NCBI RefSeq assembly: GCF_001019615.1
Contig: NZ_JNBQ01000003.1
Coordinates: 310,001-374,000 of the forward strand
Source: Cellulosimicrobium funkei
Lineage (GTDB): Bacteria; Actinomycetota; Actinomycetes; Actinomycetales; Cellulomonadaceae
Direction: 5' to 3'
DNA length: 64,000 bases
Made by a program: the position numbers and the translations under genes
The notes under the pieces: model-generated
The model's database searches: none
The model's input: the letters and a program-made list of their open reading frames with translations, nothing else
Told to the model about the DNA's origin: nothing
Shown here: positions 8,604-16,542 of the stretch, piece after piece
Layout of the letters: the number at the start of each line of letters is the position of its first letter
How positions within the stretch are numbered: position 1 is the stretch's first letter

Positions 8604-9451
8604 GCACGCGCACCGACCTCTCGACGCCGGCGAGCCGCACGACACCCGGCACCGACGCGTTCCTGCGGACCGGGGTCGCGAAGTTCCTCGCCGACACCTG
8701 GGCCGTCTTCACGCGCGAGATCCTGCTCGTCCTGCGCGACCCGTTCACGCTGATCTTCTCGCTGCTCCAGCCGCTGATCTTCCTCGGCCTGTTCGGCCCG
8801 CTGCTCACGGGCGCGGTCGGCGGGTTCGGGGGTGGCGGGGGCGGGTCGACCGCGGAGACGCTGCAGTGGTTCGTGCCCGGCGTGATCGTCATGATCTCGC
8901 TGTTCGGCACCTCGATGAGCGGGTCGAACCTGCTCTACGAGATGATGACCGGCTCCTACGAGCGGGTCCTCGCGACCCCGCTCGACCGCTCCGCGATCCT
9001 CGTCGGCCGCTCGCTCAAGGAGTTCGCGCCGCTCGTCGTGCAGGGCCTGCTCATCGCGCTGGTCTGCGTCCCGTTCGGGTTCACGCTCTACCCGCTGCAC
9101 CTGCTCGTCGGGCTGCTGCTGCTCGGGCTGTTCGGCGTCGGCGTCGGCGCGCTGTCCATCGCGCTCGCGCTCGCCGCGAAGAACCGCGAGTGGCTGTTCT
9201 GGGGCGTGCAGCAGTCGCTGCTGTTCCCGCTCCTCATCCTGTCCGGGATGATGCTGCCGCTCGAGGCCGGCCCGGCGTGGATGCGCACGGCGGCGCTGTT
9301 CAACCCGCTGACCTACATCGTGGACGCCGAGCGCGCGCTGCTCGCCGGGACGTTCGCGAGCACGGACGTGCTGTGGGGCTTCGTCGCCGCGGCGGTGACG
9401 TGCGTCGTCGGCCTGTGGGTCGGCATCCGCCGCACCCGCAAGACCGTCTGA
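8600..9451 (+). CDS. ABC-2 type exporter, permease subunit
   Basis: A 283-residue membrane protein that pairs with the preceding ATPase (ATGA overlap). It shows six hydrophobic segments, an N-terminal VFTREILLVLRDPFTLIFSLLQP entry helix, a glycine-rich extracellular loop (VGGFGGGGGGS) after the first segment, and the ABC-2 signature region FNPLTYIVDAERALLAG near the C-terminus. Length agrees with the DrrB-like family (250-290). It ends 14 bases before a cluster of GAGGTAGAG repeats that probably terminates both it and the convergent nrdG. Confidence 0.92.
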   Translation: MSTRTDLSTPASRTTPGTDAFLRTGVAKFLADTWAVFTREILLVLRDPFTLIFSLLQPLIFLGLFGPLLTGAVGGFGGGGGGSTAETLQWFVPGVIVMISLFGTSMSGSNLLYEMMTGSYERVLATPLDRSAILVGRSLKEFAPLVVQGLLIALVCVPFGFTLYPLHLLVGLLLLGLFGVGVGALSIALALAAKNREWLFWGVQQSLLFPLLILSGMMLPLEAGPAWMRTAALFNPLTYIVDAERALLAGTFASTDVLWGFVAAAVTCVVGLWVGIRRTRKTV

Positions 9452-9465
9452 CAGCACCCCGCCGC

Positions 9466-9546
9466 CGAGGTAGAGGCCTGGTGCGCCGAGGTAGAGGCCT
9501 GGACCATGACCACGCCTCTACCTCGGGCTACCAGGGCTCTACCTCG
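9466..9546. repeat. GAGGTAGAG palindromic repeat, locus 2
   Basis: Two direct copies of CGAGGTAGAGGCCTGG (9466 and 9487) face two inverted copies, ending CTCTACCTCG at 9525 and 9546. The region lies between the convergent exporter permease and nrdG. The last inverted copy overlaps the nrdG coding sequence and supplies its final codons. The copies can pair to form alternative stems of more than 10 bp. Confidence 0.75.
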
Positions 9547-10145
9547 GCTTGCCGGGCCTCTGCTGGGGACTCGGACCCTGCCGCGCCGGGTCGTTGCCAC
9601 GGGACGGCATGGCCGGTCGCGAGGGACGCCCGCGCGTCGAGCACGCGCTGGTTGGTGCTGCCGCGGAACGCGAGCGTGAGGTCGCGGCGCGCGAGCTCGA
9701 AGCGGCCGTCGACCAGCACGTCGACCTCGGCGATCAGCGCGCGCTGGTCCGGGGTGCCCTCTTGCAGCTCCTCGAGCGTGTAGCCCGTCCAGCACCACAC
9801 GTCCTTGCGGTCGCCGTGCTCGGCGCGCAGCCGGCGCACGAGGCGCAGGCACACGCCCGTGTTGAGGAACGGTTCCCCGCCGAGCAGGGACAGGCCCTGC
9901 ACGGCGGAGTGCCCGAGGTCGGCGAGGACCCGGTCCTCCAGGGCGTCGTCGTACGGGCGGCCGTAGCGGAAGCTCCACGCGGCCTCGTTGAAGCAGCCCG
10001 CGCACGCGAACAGGCACCCGCTCACGTACAGCGAGCAGCGCACGCCCTCGCCGTCGACCATGACGAACGGCTTGTAGTCCGCGACGTACCCCTGGCTGAC
10101 GCGGTCCGAGCGCCAGCCGGGGCCGGGGGTGCGCGCCACTGTCAC
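9528..10145 (-). CDS. nrdG: Anaerobic ribonucleotide reductase activating protein (radical SAM)
   Basis: A 205-residue radical SAM activase that installs the glycyl radical on NrdD. The SAM cluster motif reads CLFACAGC (about residues 43-50, C-x3-C-x2-C), followed by GLSLLGGEPFLN, the usual SAM-binding GGEP. GTG 10145 overlaps the nrdD stop (GTGA), giving a tight two-gene operon. The C-terminus is odd: about 25 residues past the conserved domain end in AEVEPW, and these six codons plus the stop are a copy of the GAGGTAGAG repeat, so the native end may have been changed by the repeat. Confidence 0.93.
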   Translation of the reverse strand: MTVARTPGPGWRSDRVSQGYVADYKPFVMVDGEGVRCSLYVSGCLFACAGCFNEAAWSFRYGRPYDDALEDRVLADLGHSAVQGLSLLGGEPFLNTGVCLRLVRRLRAEHGDRKDVWCWTGYTLEELQEGTPDQRALIAEVDVLVDGRFELARRDLTLAFRGSTNQRVLDARASLATGHAVPWQRPGAAGSESPAEARQAEVEPW

Positions 10146-12340
10146 GGCGACGCCGGGTCCGCCAGGTGCTTGACGCGCGCGGAGATCTCCGCGTGGCGGC
10201 CGTGCACCATGGGGCGCTGCTGCGGGTTGCCGAGGTACCCGCACGTGCGCTTCACGACGTCGCACGTGCGCGGGTCGGCGTTGCCGCACGACGGGCACGC
10301 GAAGCCCCGCGCGGTCGGGTCGAAGTCGCCCGTGAACCCGCACGCGTAGCAGCGGTCGATGGGCGTGTTGGTGCCGAGGTAGCCCACGCGGTCGTAGGCG
10401 TAGTCCCAGACGGCCTCCAGCGCCCTCGGGTTCTGCTGGAGCACGGGGTACTCGCAGTAGTGGATGAACCCGCCCGACGTGTACCGCGCGTACTCGGCCT
10501 CGAAGTCGAGCTTCTCGAACGGCGTCGGGCTCTTGCGGACGTCGTAGTGGAAGCTGTTCGTGTAGTAGTCCTTGTCGGTGATGTCGGGCACCGCGCCGAA
10601 CCGCTCCCGGTCGAGGCGGCAGAACCGGTCGGTGAGGCTCTCGCTCGGCGTCGCGTAGACGCTGATCCGGTAGCCGAGCCGCGCCGTCCACCCGGCGGCG
10701 TGCGCGTGCAGGGACCGCAGCACGTCGAGCGTGAGCTCCTTGGCCCGCGGGTCGTGCTCCCAGGCGCCGCCGAAGAACGCCGCGGCGACCTCGTACAGCC
10801 CGATGTACCCGAGCGACACCGTGGCGCGGCCGTCGCGGAAGAGCCGGTCGACGTCGTCGCCGGGAGCGAGACGCTCCCCGAACGCCCCGTGGACGTAGAG
10901 GATCGGCGCGTTGCCCGGCGTCGCCTCCTTGCAGCGCTCGATGCGGAAGACGAGCGCGTCGTGCACGGTCTCCAGGCGCTCGTCGAGCAGTCGCCAGAAC
11001 GCGTCGAGGTCGCCGTCCGCCTCGAGCGCGATGCGGGGGAGGTTGAGCGTCACGACGCCGAGGTTCATGCGGCCCTCGGAGACGTCGTTGCCGTGCTCGT
11101 CCTGCCAACCCTGGAGGAACGACCGGCAGCCCATCGGCACCTTGAACGACCCGGTGAGCTCGACGATCTTGTCGTACGACAGCACGTCCGGGTACATCCG
11201 CTTGGTCGCGCACTCGACGGCGAGCTGCTTGAGGTCGTGGTTGGGGTCGCCGGGGTCGAGGTTCACCCCGCGCCGCAGCGTGAAGATGAGCTTGGGGAAG
11301 ATCGCGGTGCGACCCTCGCTGCCGAGCCCGCGGAGGCGGATCTGGAGGATCGCGCGCTGGATCTCGCGCTCCAGCCAGCCCGTGCCGAGACCGAACCCGA
11401 CCGACGTGAACGGCGTCTGCCCGTTCGACGTGAACAGGGTGTTGATCTCGTACTCCAACGACTGCATCGCGTCGTAGATGTCCTTGCGCGTCTTCTCGCG
11501 CGCGTACTCCTCGTGGTTGGACTCGTCGGCGATCCAGCGGCGCGCGTCGGCGAGGTGCTTCCCCAGGTTGCGCTCGGCGTAGGGAGCGAGGAGCTCGTCG
11601 ATGCGGTTGACCGAGCACCCGCCGTACTGGCTGGAGGACACGTTCGCGATGATCTGGCTGATCTGCGCCGTCGCGGTCTGGATCGAGCGGGGCGGCTCCA
11701 CCTGGGCGTTCCCGATCCGGAAGCCGCTCGACAGCATCGACCGGAAGTCGATGAGGCAGCAGTTCGTCATGGGCGCGTAGGGGTGGTAGTCGAGGTCGTG
11801 GTAGTGCAGGTCGCCCTTCTGGTGCGCGTTCGCGACGTGCGGAGGAAGCATCCGCAGCCCGATCGCCTTGCCCACGGTCCCGGCCGTGAGGTCGCGCTGG
11901 GTGTTGAAGACCTCGCTGTCCTTGTTCGCGTTCTCGTTGACGACCGTGGAGTCCCTTTCCAGCAGCCGCACGATCGAGTGGTTGAGGTCCGTCGCGCGGC
12001 TGCGCGCGAAGTCGCGCTCCACGCGGTAGTCGATGTAGGCGCGCGCGACGTCGTACTCGTGCGACTCGAGCAGCACGTGCTCGACGACGCCCTGGATCTC
12101 GTAGATCTTGACCGCCCCGACGAACCGCGCGGCGATCTCCTCGTCGACGCGGCCCACGACCTCGTCGACGCGGCTCCGGTGCGTCGCGCCCAGGTCGCCG
12201 TGGACCTCCGCGAAGGCCTTCGTCACGGCGGCACGGATCCGGCCGTCGTCGAACGGCCGTCGTCGGCCGTCGCGCTTGAGGACCTCCAGCGTGGCGGTCG
12301 TGCTGCGCGGTGCTGCCTGGTCGAGCTCGATGGTGCTCAT
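10142..12340 (-). CDS. nrdD: Anaerobic (class III) ribonucleoside-triphosphate reductase
   Basis: A 732-residue oxygen-sensitive enzyme that reduces ribonucleoside triphosphates to deoxy forms for DNA synthesis without oxygen. An ATP-cone regulatory domain occupies about residues 18-110 (LEVLKRDGRRRPFDDGRIRAAV). The catalytic barrel follows (DLHYHDLDYHPYAPMTNCC, YGGCSVNRID), then a zinc site formed by CYACG and CPSCG near residue 680, and the glycyl-radical motif RTCGYLGNP at about 697-705. All expected features are present. ATG 12340 has a purine-rich GAGGGGACGAGCG leader. Two NrdR-like boxes lie 65-112 bases upstream. This marks the organism as able to grow, or at least survive, without oxygen. 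Confidence 0.96.
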   Translation of the reverse strand: MSTIELDQAAPRSTTATLEVLKRDGRRRPFDDGRIRAAVTKAFAEVHGDLGATHRSRVDEVVGRVDEEIAARFVGAVKIYEIQGVVEHVLLESHEYDVARAYIDYRVERDFARSRATDLNHSIVRLLERDSTVVNENANKDSEVFNTQRDLTAGTVGKAIGLRMLPPHVANAHQKGDLHYHDLDYHPYAPMTNCCLIDFRSMLSSGFRIGNAQVEPPRSIQTATAQISQIIANVSSSQYGGCSVNRIDELLAPYAERNLGKHLADARRWIADESNHEEYAREKTRKDIYDAMQSLEYEINTLFTSNGQTPFTSVGFGLGTGWLEREIQRAILQIRLRGLGSEGRTAIFPKLIFTLRRGVNLDPGDPNHDLKQLAVECATKRMYPDVLSYDKIVELTGSFKVPMGCRSFLQGWQDEHGNDVSEGRMNLGVVTLNLPRIALEADGDLDAFWRLLDERLETVHDALVFRIERCKEATPGNAPILYVHGAFGERLAPGDDVDRLFRDGRATVSLGYIGLYEVAAAFFGGAWEHDPRAKELTLDVLRSLHAHAAGWTARLGYRISVYATPSESLTDRFCRLDRERFGAVPDITDKDYYTNSFHYDVRKSPTPFEKLDFEAEYARYTSGGFIHYCEYPVLQQNPRALEAVWDYAYDRVGYLGTNTPIDRCYACGFTGDFDPTARGFACPSCGNADPRTCDVVKRTCGYLGNPQQRPMVHGRHAEISARVKHLADPASP

Positions 12341-12404
12341 CGCTCGTCCCCTCTGCCCACCGAGTTCTCGTCTGCGTCCCGCAGGGGTTGCGAGACGGAC
12401 CGCA

Positions 12405-12452
12405 CCCCAACATGTGGGGTCTGGATCACGGCTGCGCCACCATATCTAGTCC
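12405..12452 (-). promoter_or_regulatory. Tandem NrdR boxes upstream of nrdDG
   Basis: Two 16-bp elements, CCCCAACATGTGGGGT (12405-12420) and CCACCATATCTAGTCC (12437-12452), match the NrdR box pattern aCaCwAtATaTwgtgt at 10 and 11 positions by eye. They are separated by 16 bases, so their centres are 32 bp or three helix turns apart, the usual arrangement for NrdR repression of ribonucleotide reductase operons. They lie between nrdD and the divergent YwiC-like gene and could affect both. Confidence 0.7.
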
Positions 12453-12598
12453 CACTGACGCGTGCGACACCGATCCCCGGCGTGGCGGCGACCGCAGGAC
12501 AGGTCGGGACGTTGGTCCCGTCGGGCAGGGTCGTGCGACCCGGCGGGGCGGGGATTTCTCGCGGTCGGGACCGCGCGTCGCGGCGCTAGCGTCGGGGC

Positions 12599-13372
12599 GT
12601 GTCCCGACGTCCTCCCGGCTGGGTGCCGAACCAGCACGGCGCGTGGCCGATGCTGCTCCTGCCGTTCGTCGTCGGGACGGTCCGGGGGATCCAGGACGCC
12701 GGCTTCCGGCCGGTGACCGTCGCGCTGGGTGCGCTGTGGCTGGTCGGCTACCTCGCCTACTTCGCGGCCGGGCTCTGGCTGAAGTCGCGTCGCCGGGCTC
12801 GCTACCGGCGTCCGATGCTCACGTACGGCGCGGTCGCCGCGCCGCTCGGGCTGGTCGTGCTCGTGCTCGATCCCGCGCTCGCGCTCTGGGCCCCCGTGTT
12901 CGTCCCGTTACTCGCGCTCGGCCTGTGGGCGTCGGCGCAGCGCACGGAACGGTCCGTCGCCGCGGGCGGCGCGATGACCGTCGCGGCGTCGCTCATGACG
13001 GTCGTCGCGTACGCCGCGTGCCGACCGCCTGGCACCCCCGTGTTGGTGGTCCCGGCGGAGGTCTGGCTCGTCGCCGCGCTCCTGCTCGCCTACCTCTTCG
13101 GCACGGTGCTCTACGTCAAGACGATGATCCGCGAGCGCGGCGTGCGGTCGTACGTCGTCGCGTCGGTCGCGTACCACGCGGGGGTCACCGTCGCGGCGGG
13201 GGTGCTCGCCGTCGTGCACGACCCCTCGTGGTGGTGGGCGACGGCATTCCTCGCCGCCGTGACGATGCGCGCGGCCGTGCTGCCGGGCCGGCCGCTGAGC
13301 CCCAAGGCGGTCGGGATCGGGGAGATCGTCGCGACGGTGCTGCTGCTCGCGGTCGCGCTCGTGGTGCGGTAG
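12599..13372 (+). CDS. YwiC-like integral membrane protein
   Basis: A 257-residue membrane protein with about seven hydrophobic segments. The N-terminal motif GWVPNQHGAWPMLLLP is the hallmark of the YwiC-like family, named for a Bacillus subtilis gene that lies in an anaerobic nitrate-respiration region. Function is not established. It is divergent from nrdDG, across the NrdR boxes, which fits a link with low-oxygen growth by context only. GTG 12599 is used; the family motif follows within ten residues. Confidence 0.85.
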   Translation: MSRRPPGWVPNQHGAWPMLLLPFVVGTVRGIQDAGFRPVTVALGALWLVGYLAYFAAGLWLKSRRRARYRRPMLTYGAVAAPLGLVVLVLDPALALWAPVFVPLLALGLWASAQRTERSVAAGGAMTVAASLMTVVAYAACRPPGTPVLVVPAEVWLVAALLLAYLFGTVLYVKTMIRERGVRSYVVASVAYHAGVTVAAGVLAVVHDPSWWWATAFLAAVTMRAAVLPGRPLSPKAVGIGEIVATVLLLAVALVVR

Positions 13373-13401
13373 CCCCGGGCGTGCGGTGGTTCACTGGCGC
13401 G

Positions 13402-13782
13402 ATGGACGACGACGCGCCCCTCACGCTCGACGACCTCACGGAGCGCGTCGAGGCGATCTCCGCGCTCTACGCGCGCAAGTTCGCCGTCGAGCGTGACCCG
13501 GACTGGTTCATGCTCAAGCTCGCCGAGGAGGTCGGGGAGCTCACCCAGGCGTTCCTCGTCGCGACGGGGCGCACCCGCCCGCGCGGGGACGCGCCGTCCG
13601 GGGCTGCCCCTGACGGGGCTACCGGGCGCGACGGCGCGGCCTCGCCCCTCGCGGACGAGGTCGCCGACGTCCTGGCGCACCTGCTGCTGCTCGCGCGCTC
13701 CCTGGGCGTCGACGTCGCCGCCGCGGTGCGGCGCAAGTGGCTCGTCTGGGAGGCGGAGCTCAGCGGACGATCGCCGCGCTGA
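13402..13782 (+). CDS. MazG-like nucleotide pyrophosphohydrolase
   Basis: A 126-residue all-helical NTP pyrophosphatase of the MazG/PRA-PH type, expected to hydrolyse (d)NTPs or similar nucleotides to monophosphate and pyrophosphate with Mg. The metal-binding helix pair is visible: FMLKLAEEVGELTQAFL (about 35-51, E-E-x-x-E) and PLADEVADVLAHLLLLA (about 81-97, E-x-x-D). A loop of about 30 residues rich in Gly, Ala and Pro (TRPRGDAPSGAAPDGATG) is inserted between them. It follows the YwiC-like gene by 29 bases and may share its transcript. Confidence 0.82.
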   Translation: MDDDAPLTLDDLTERVEAISALYARKFAVERDPDWFMLKLAEEVGELTQAFLVATGRTRPRGDAPSGAAPDGATGRDGAASPLADEVADVLAHLLLLARSLGVDVAAAVRRKWLVWEAELSGRSPR

Positions 13783-13824
13783 CGACCCGGGCGCTCCCGG
13801 CGGTGCCGCCGCTAGGGTGGCGCC

Positions 13825-14355
13825 GTGACCGACCACCGCACCGACCCGCCCGTCAGCGCCGACGAGGTGGCCACGCTGCGCGGCTTCCTCGACTTCCACC
13901 GCGACACGCTCCGCTGGAAGACGTCGGGCCTCGACGCGGCCGAGCTCGCCCACCGGCTCCGGCCGTCGTCGATGACGCTCGGCGGGCTGCTCAAGCACCT
14001 CGCGTTCGTCGAGTCCCAGTGGTTCTCGCAGGTGCTCCTCGACGAGCCGCTCATGGCGCCGTTCGACACCGCGGACTGGGCCGACGACCGCGACTGGGAC
14101 TGGACGACGGCGGCGGGCGACTCCCCGGAGGAGCTGCGCATGCTGTTCGACCGGGCGGTCGCGGCGTCCGACGCGATCCTGGACGACGCGCTCGCCGACG
14201 GCGGCCTGGACCGGCTGAGCGCGCGGCCCGACCGGCACACGGGCGAGCGCTGGAACCTGCGCTGGATCCTCGTCCACATGATCGAGGAGTACGCCCGCCA
14301 CAACGGCCACGCCGACCTGCTCCGCGAGGCGATCGACGGGACCGTCGGGGAGTAG
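13825..14355 (+). CDS. DinB-like / DUF664 family protein
   Basis: A 176-residue four-helix protein of the DinB/DUF664 superfamily, whose better-known members include mycothiol-dependent enzymes. Candidate metal histidines are in LKHLAFVESQWF (about 53-64) and in WILVHMIEEYARHNGHADLLRE (about 146-168), the usual HxxxH pattern near the C-terminus. GTG 13825 begins just before the first helix. The real thiol substrate or reaction is not known. It stands alone, 42 bases after the MazG-like gene. Confidence 0.85.
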   Translation: MTDHRTDPPVSADEVATLRGFLDFHRDTLRWKTSGLDAAELAHRLRPSSMTLGGLLKHLAFVESQWFSQVLLDEPLMAPFDTADWADDRDWDWTTAAGDSPEELRMLFDRAVAASDAILDDALADGGLDRLSARPDRHTGERWNLRWILVHMIEEYARHNGHADLLREAIDGTVGE

Positions 14356-14429
14356 CGTCCGGCGGCGGACGCCGTGACCCGTGCGGCGTACCGGGTCGAT
14401 GGTTGCTCTAGGCACCTCGGGCCGGGACG

Positions 14430-14816
14430 ATGGCCGGCGTGACCGCTCCCGAGCAGCCCTCGTCCGTTCCCTCTCCGCGCCGACCGCGCGTCGCGACCGT
14501 CGTGCTCGCCGCGCTCCTCCTAGTCGGCGTCGGGCTCCTGGTCGCCGCGTCCTGGGTGGCGAGCCGCCCTGCGTCGTTCGGGTGGTTCGCGTACGCCCCC
14601 GTGTCCGGCACGGCGTTCGTCCCGTCCGGCGTCTTCGGGATCGGATGCGCGGCGTTCCTCGCCGGCGCGGGCGCCCTGCTCGTCGGTGGCGCGGTCGGGT
14701 TCCTCGTCGGGCGCGCCACCGCGCCGACGGTGCCCGGAGGCTCCGGAGCCGCCGGCCGGGGTCCCGAAGATCCCCGCACGTCGGGCCCCACCGGCGACGA
14801 GGCGTCGGCCGGATGA
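14430..14816 (+). CDS. Small membrane protein of unknown function
   Basis: A 128-residue protein with two clear membrane segments (VATVVLAALLLVGVGLLVAAS at about 22-42, and IGCAAFLAGAGALLVGGAVGF at about 71-91) and short polar tails rich in Pro and Gly. No family recognised. Its stop overlaps the start of the HAD phosphatase by ATGA, so the two are co-translated. GTG 14439 is an alternative start. Confidence 0.7.
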   Translation: MAGVTAPEQPSSVPSPRRPRVATVVLAALLLVGVGLLVAASWVASRPASFGWFAYAPVSGTAFVPSGVFGIGCAAFLAGAGALLVGGAVGFLVGRATAPTVPGGSGAAGRGPEDPRTSGPTGDEASAG

Positions 14817-15490
14817 GCGCGCGCGACGACCTCGTCCTGCTCGACCTCGACGGCACGCTCACCGACTCGGCCCCCGGCATCCTCGCGTCGGTGCGGCACG
14901 CGTACGGCGCGCTGCGGCTCCCGGTCCCCGCCGAGCCGGTGCTCCGCGGCTTCGTCGGCCCGCCGCTCGGGGAGTCGTTCGCGGCGCACGGCGTGCCGGT
15001 CGACCGCGTGGCCGACGCCGTGGCCGCCTACCGCGACGTGTACACGGCGGGGAACCTCCTCGACAACGCGGTCTACCCCGGCATCCCCGAGTGCCTGACG
15101 GCGCTGCGTGGCGCCGGGCTGCGCCTCGCCGTCGCGACGTCGAAGCCGGAGCCGATGGCACGGCGGATCGTCGAGCACTTCGGGCTCGACGCGCACCTCG
15201 ACCGCGGCCTCGACGACGTGTTCGGCGCGACGCTCGACGGGACGCGCAGCAGCAAGGCCGACGTCGTCGCGCACGCGCTCGCGTCGCTCGACGCGGCCCG
15301 GCGCGTGGTCATGGTCGGCGACCGCGAGCACGACGTCCTCGGCGCCGCCGCCCACGGGGTCCCGTGCGTCGGGATCGCGTGGGGCTACGCGCGCCCCGGC
15401 GAGCTGGCCGCGGCGGGGGCGACGGCGGTCGTCGGGACGCCGGCCGAGCTCGCGACCGTCCTGCTCCGCCGGGCGCCGCTCGCGGCCTGA
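14813..15490 (+). CDS. HAD family hydrolase (phosphoglycolate phosphatase-like)
   Basis: A 225-residue HAD phosphatase of the Gph/PGMB group. Motif I is LLDLDGTLTDS (nucleophile Asp in DLDGT), motif II is AVATSKPEP, the Lys of motif III is in SSKADVVAHAL and motif IV is VMVGDREHDVLGA. The cap lies between motifs I and II (residues about 15-85). Substrate is unknown; 2-phosphoglycolate or another small phosphoester is typical. It is the second gene of a two-gene unit with the small membrane protein before it. Confidence 0.9.
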   Translation: MSARDDLVLLDLDGTLTDSAPGILASVRHAYGALRLPVPAEPVLRGFVGPPLGESFAAHGVPVDRVADAVAAYRDVYTAGNLLDNAVYPGIPECLTALRGAGLRLAVATSKPEPMARRIVEHFGLDAHLDRGLDDVFGATLDGTRSSKADVVAHALASLDAARRVVMVGDREHDVLGAAAHGVPCVGIAWGYARPGELAAAGATAVVGTPAELATVLLRRAPLAA

Positions 15491-15562
15491 CGGGCCAGCG
15501 CCGACCCGGACGACGGGGCCGGTGCTCAGGCGCGCGAGAGAGCGACGGCTGCGGGGCAGCGC

Positions 15563-16348
15563 TCAGGCGCGCGCGAGCACGACGACGGGCGCGAGGAGCC
15601 CGGCGCGCGTCGCTGCGACGTTGTTGCTGATCCGCGTGACGAACTCCTGGCCGAACACGACGACGAGGCCGTCCTGCCCCGGGCCTCCGGCCGCGGCGAG
15701 GGCCGCCCGGCGGTCGTCGACGCGCAGGACGTCGAACCCGGCCGCCGTCAGCGCGCGGCCGTAGTCGTCCGGGGTCTCGACGAACGACGACCCGGCGTCG
15801 ACCGCCCAGGGCATCGGGAAGGGCAGGTCGCCGGACCCGACCCGCATCTGCTCGAAGAGCCCGAACGGGCTCCCGGGGCGCAGCACGCGGTGGATCTCCG
15901 TGAAGAGGGCCGTCTTGTCCGGCACGTTCATGCCGACGTGGACGAGCATCGCGCGGTCGTGCGACGCGTCGTCGCAGGGCAGCCGGTCGCCGTCGCCCAG
16001 CGCGAACGTGACGAGGTCGGCGAGCCCCGTCCGTGCGGTGAGCTCGCGGGCGGCGTCGACGAAGTCCGGGCTGAGGTCCACGCCGGTGACGTGGCAGCCG
16101 TGCCGGTGCGCGGCGAGCCGCGCCGGTCCGCCGAGCCCGCTGCCGACGTCGAGCAGGGTGGTGCCCGGCGCGAGCCCGAGGAGGTCGAGGAGGGCGGCGG
16201 TCGACGTCGCGCCCCCGGCGTGGAGCTCGTCGTACGGGGCGAGCGCGTCGACCGTCACCGGTCCGTCGCCGGCTCCCGCCGCGGCCAGGAGGCGGGCCGC
16301 GAGGTCCTTCCCCGCATAGTGCTGCCGCACCTGCTCCGTCGTGGCCAT
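15563..16348 (-). CDS. SAM-dependent methyltransferase (class I)
   Basis: A 261-residue Rossmann-fold methyltransferase of the UbiE/small-molecule type. Motif I is TTLLDVGSGLGGPARLAA (about 63-80), followed by HVTGVDLSPDFVDAAREL with the acidic residue that binds the SAM ribose, LGDGDRLPCDDASHDRAML and the post-motif RVLRPGSPFGLFEQM. It resembles sarcosine/dimethylglycine or sterol-type methyltransferases, but the acceptor cannot be named. ATG 16348 has GGAGGCCGCC upstream. It is divergent from the MerR regulator at 16543. Confidence 0.88.
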   Translation of the reverse strand: MATTEQVRQHYAGKDLAARLLAAAGAGDGPVTVDALAPYDELHAGGATSTAALLDLLGLAPGTTLLDVGSGLGGPARLAAHRHGCHVTGVDLSPDFVDAARELTARTGLADLVTFALGDGDRLPCDDASHDRAMLVHVGMNVPDKTALFTEIHRVLRPGSPFGLFEQMRVGSGDLPFPMPWAVDAGSSFVETPDDYGRALTAAGFDVLRVDDRRAALAAAGGPGQDGLVVVFGQEFVTRISNNVAATRAGLLAPVVVLARA

Positions 16349-16453
16349 GGCGGCCTCCGTGCTCGTCGCGCGTCCACCCACGGGCGCTCTCTCTCGACCG
16401 TACGCCCGTCGTCTCCGCCCCGCCGGTCCGCCGCGCGGTTCGTCGTGAGGGTG

Positions 16454-16484
16454 TTGACCTTGACGTGACGTCAAGTTCTAGCGT
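16454..16484 (+). promoter_or_regulatory. MerR-type promoter with operator in a 19-bp spacer
   Basis: TTGACC (16454-16459) and TAGCGT (16479-16484) are separated by 19 bases, the stretched spacing used by MerR activators. Inside lies a perfect palindrome CTTGACGT-G-ACGTCAAG (16459-16475). It reads toward the MerR gene, so the regulator probably activates its own transcription. Confidence 0.7.
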
Positions 16485-16542
16485 GGTTCTCGTTGCCGCA
16501 CGAGGCGCCCCGAGACACCGAGACCGTGAGAGGAGGCGGGCG

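Noticed and set aside
9528-12413. A 961-residue reverse frame spanning nrdG and nrdD
   Set aside because: Only its last part is real (NrdG). The first part is an off-frame shadow of nrdD; the GTGA overlap marks the true start of nrdG.
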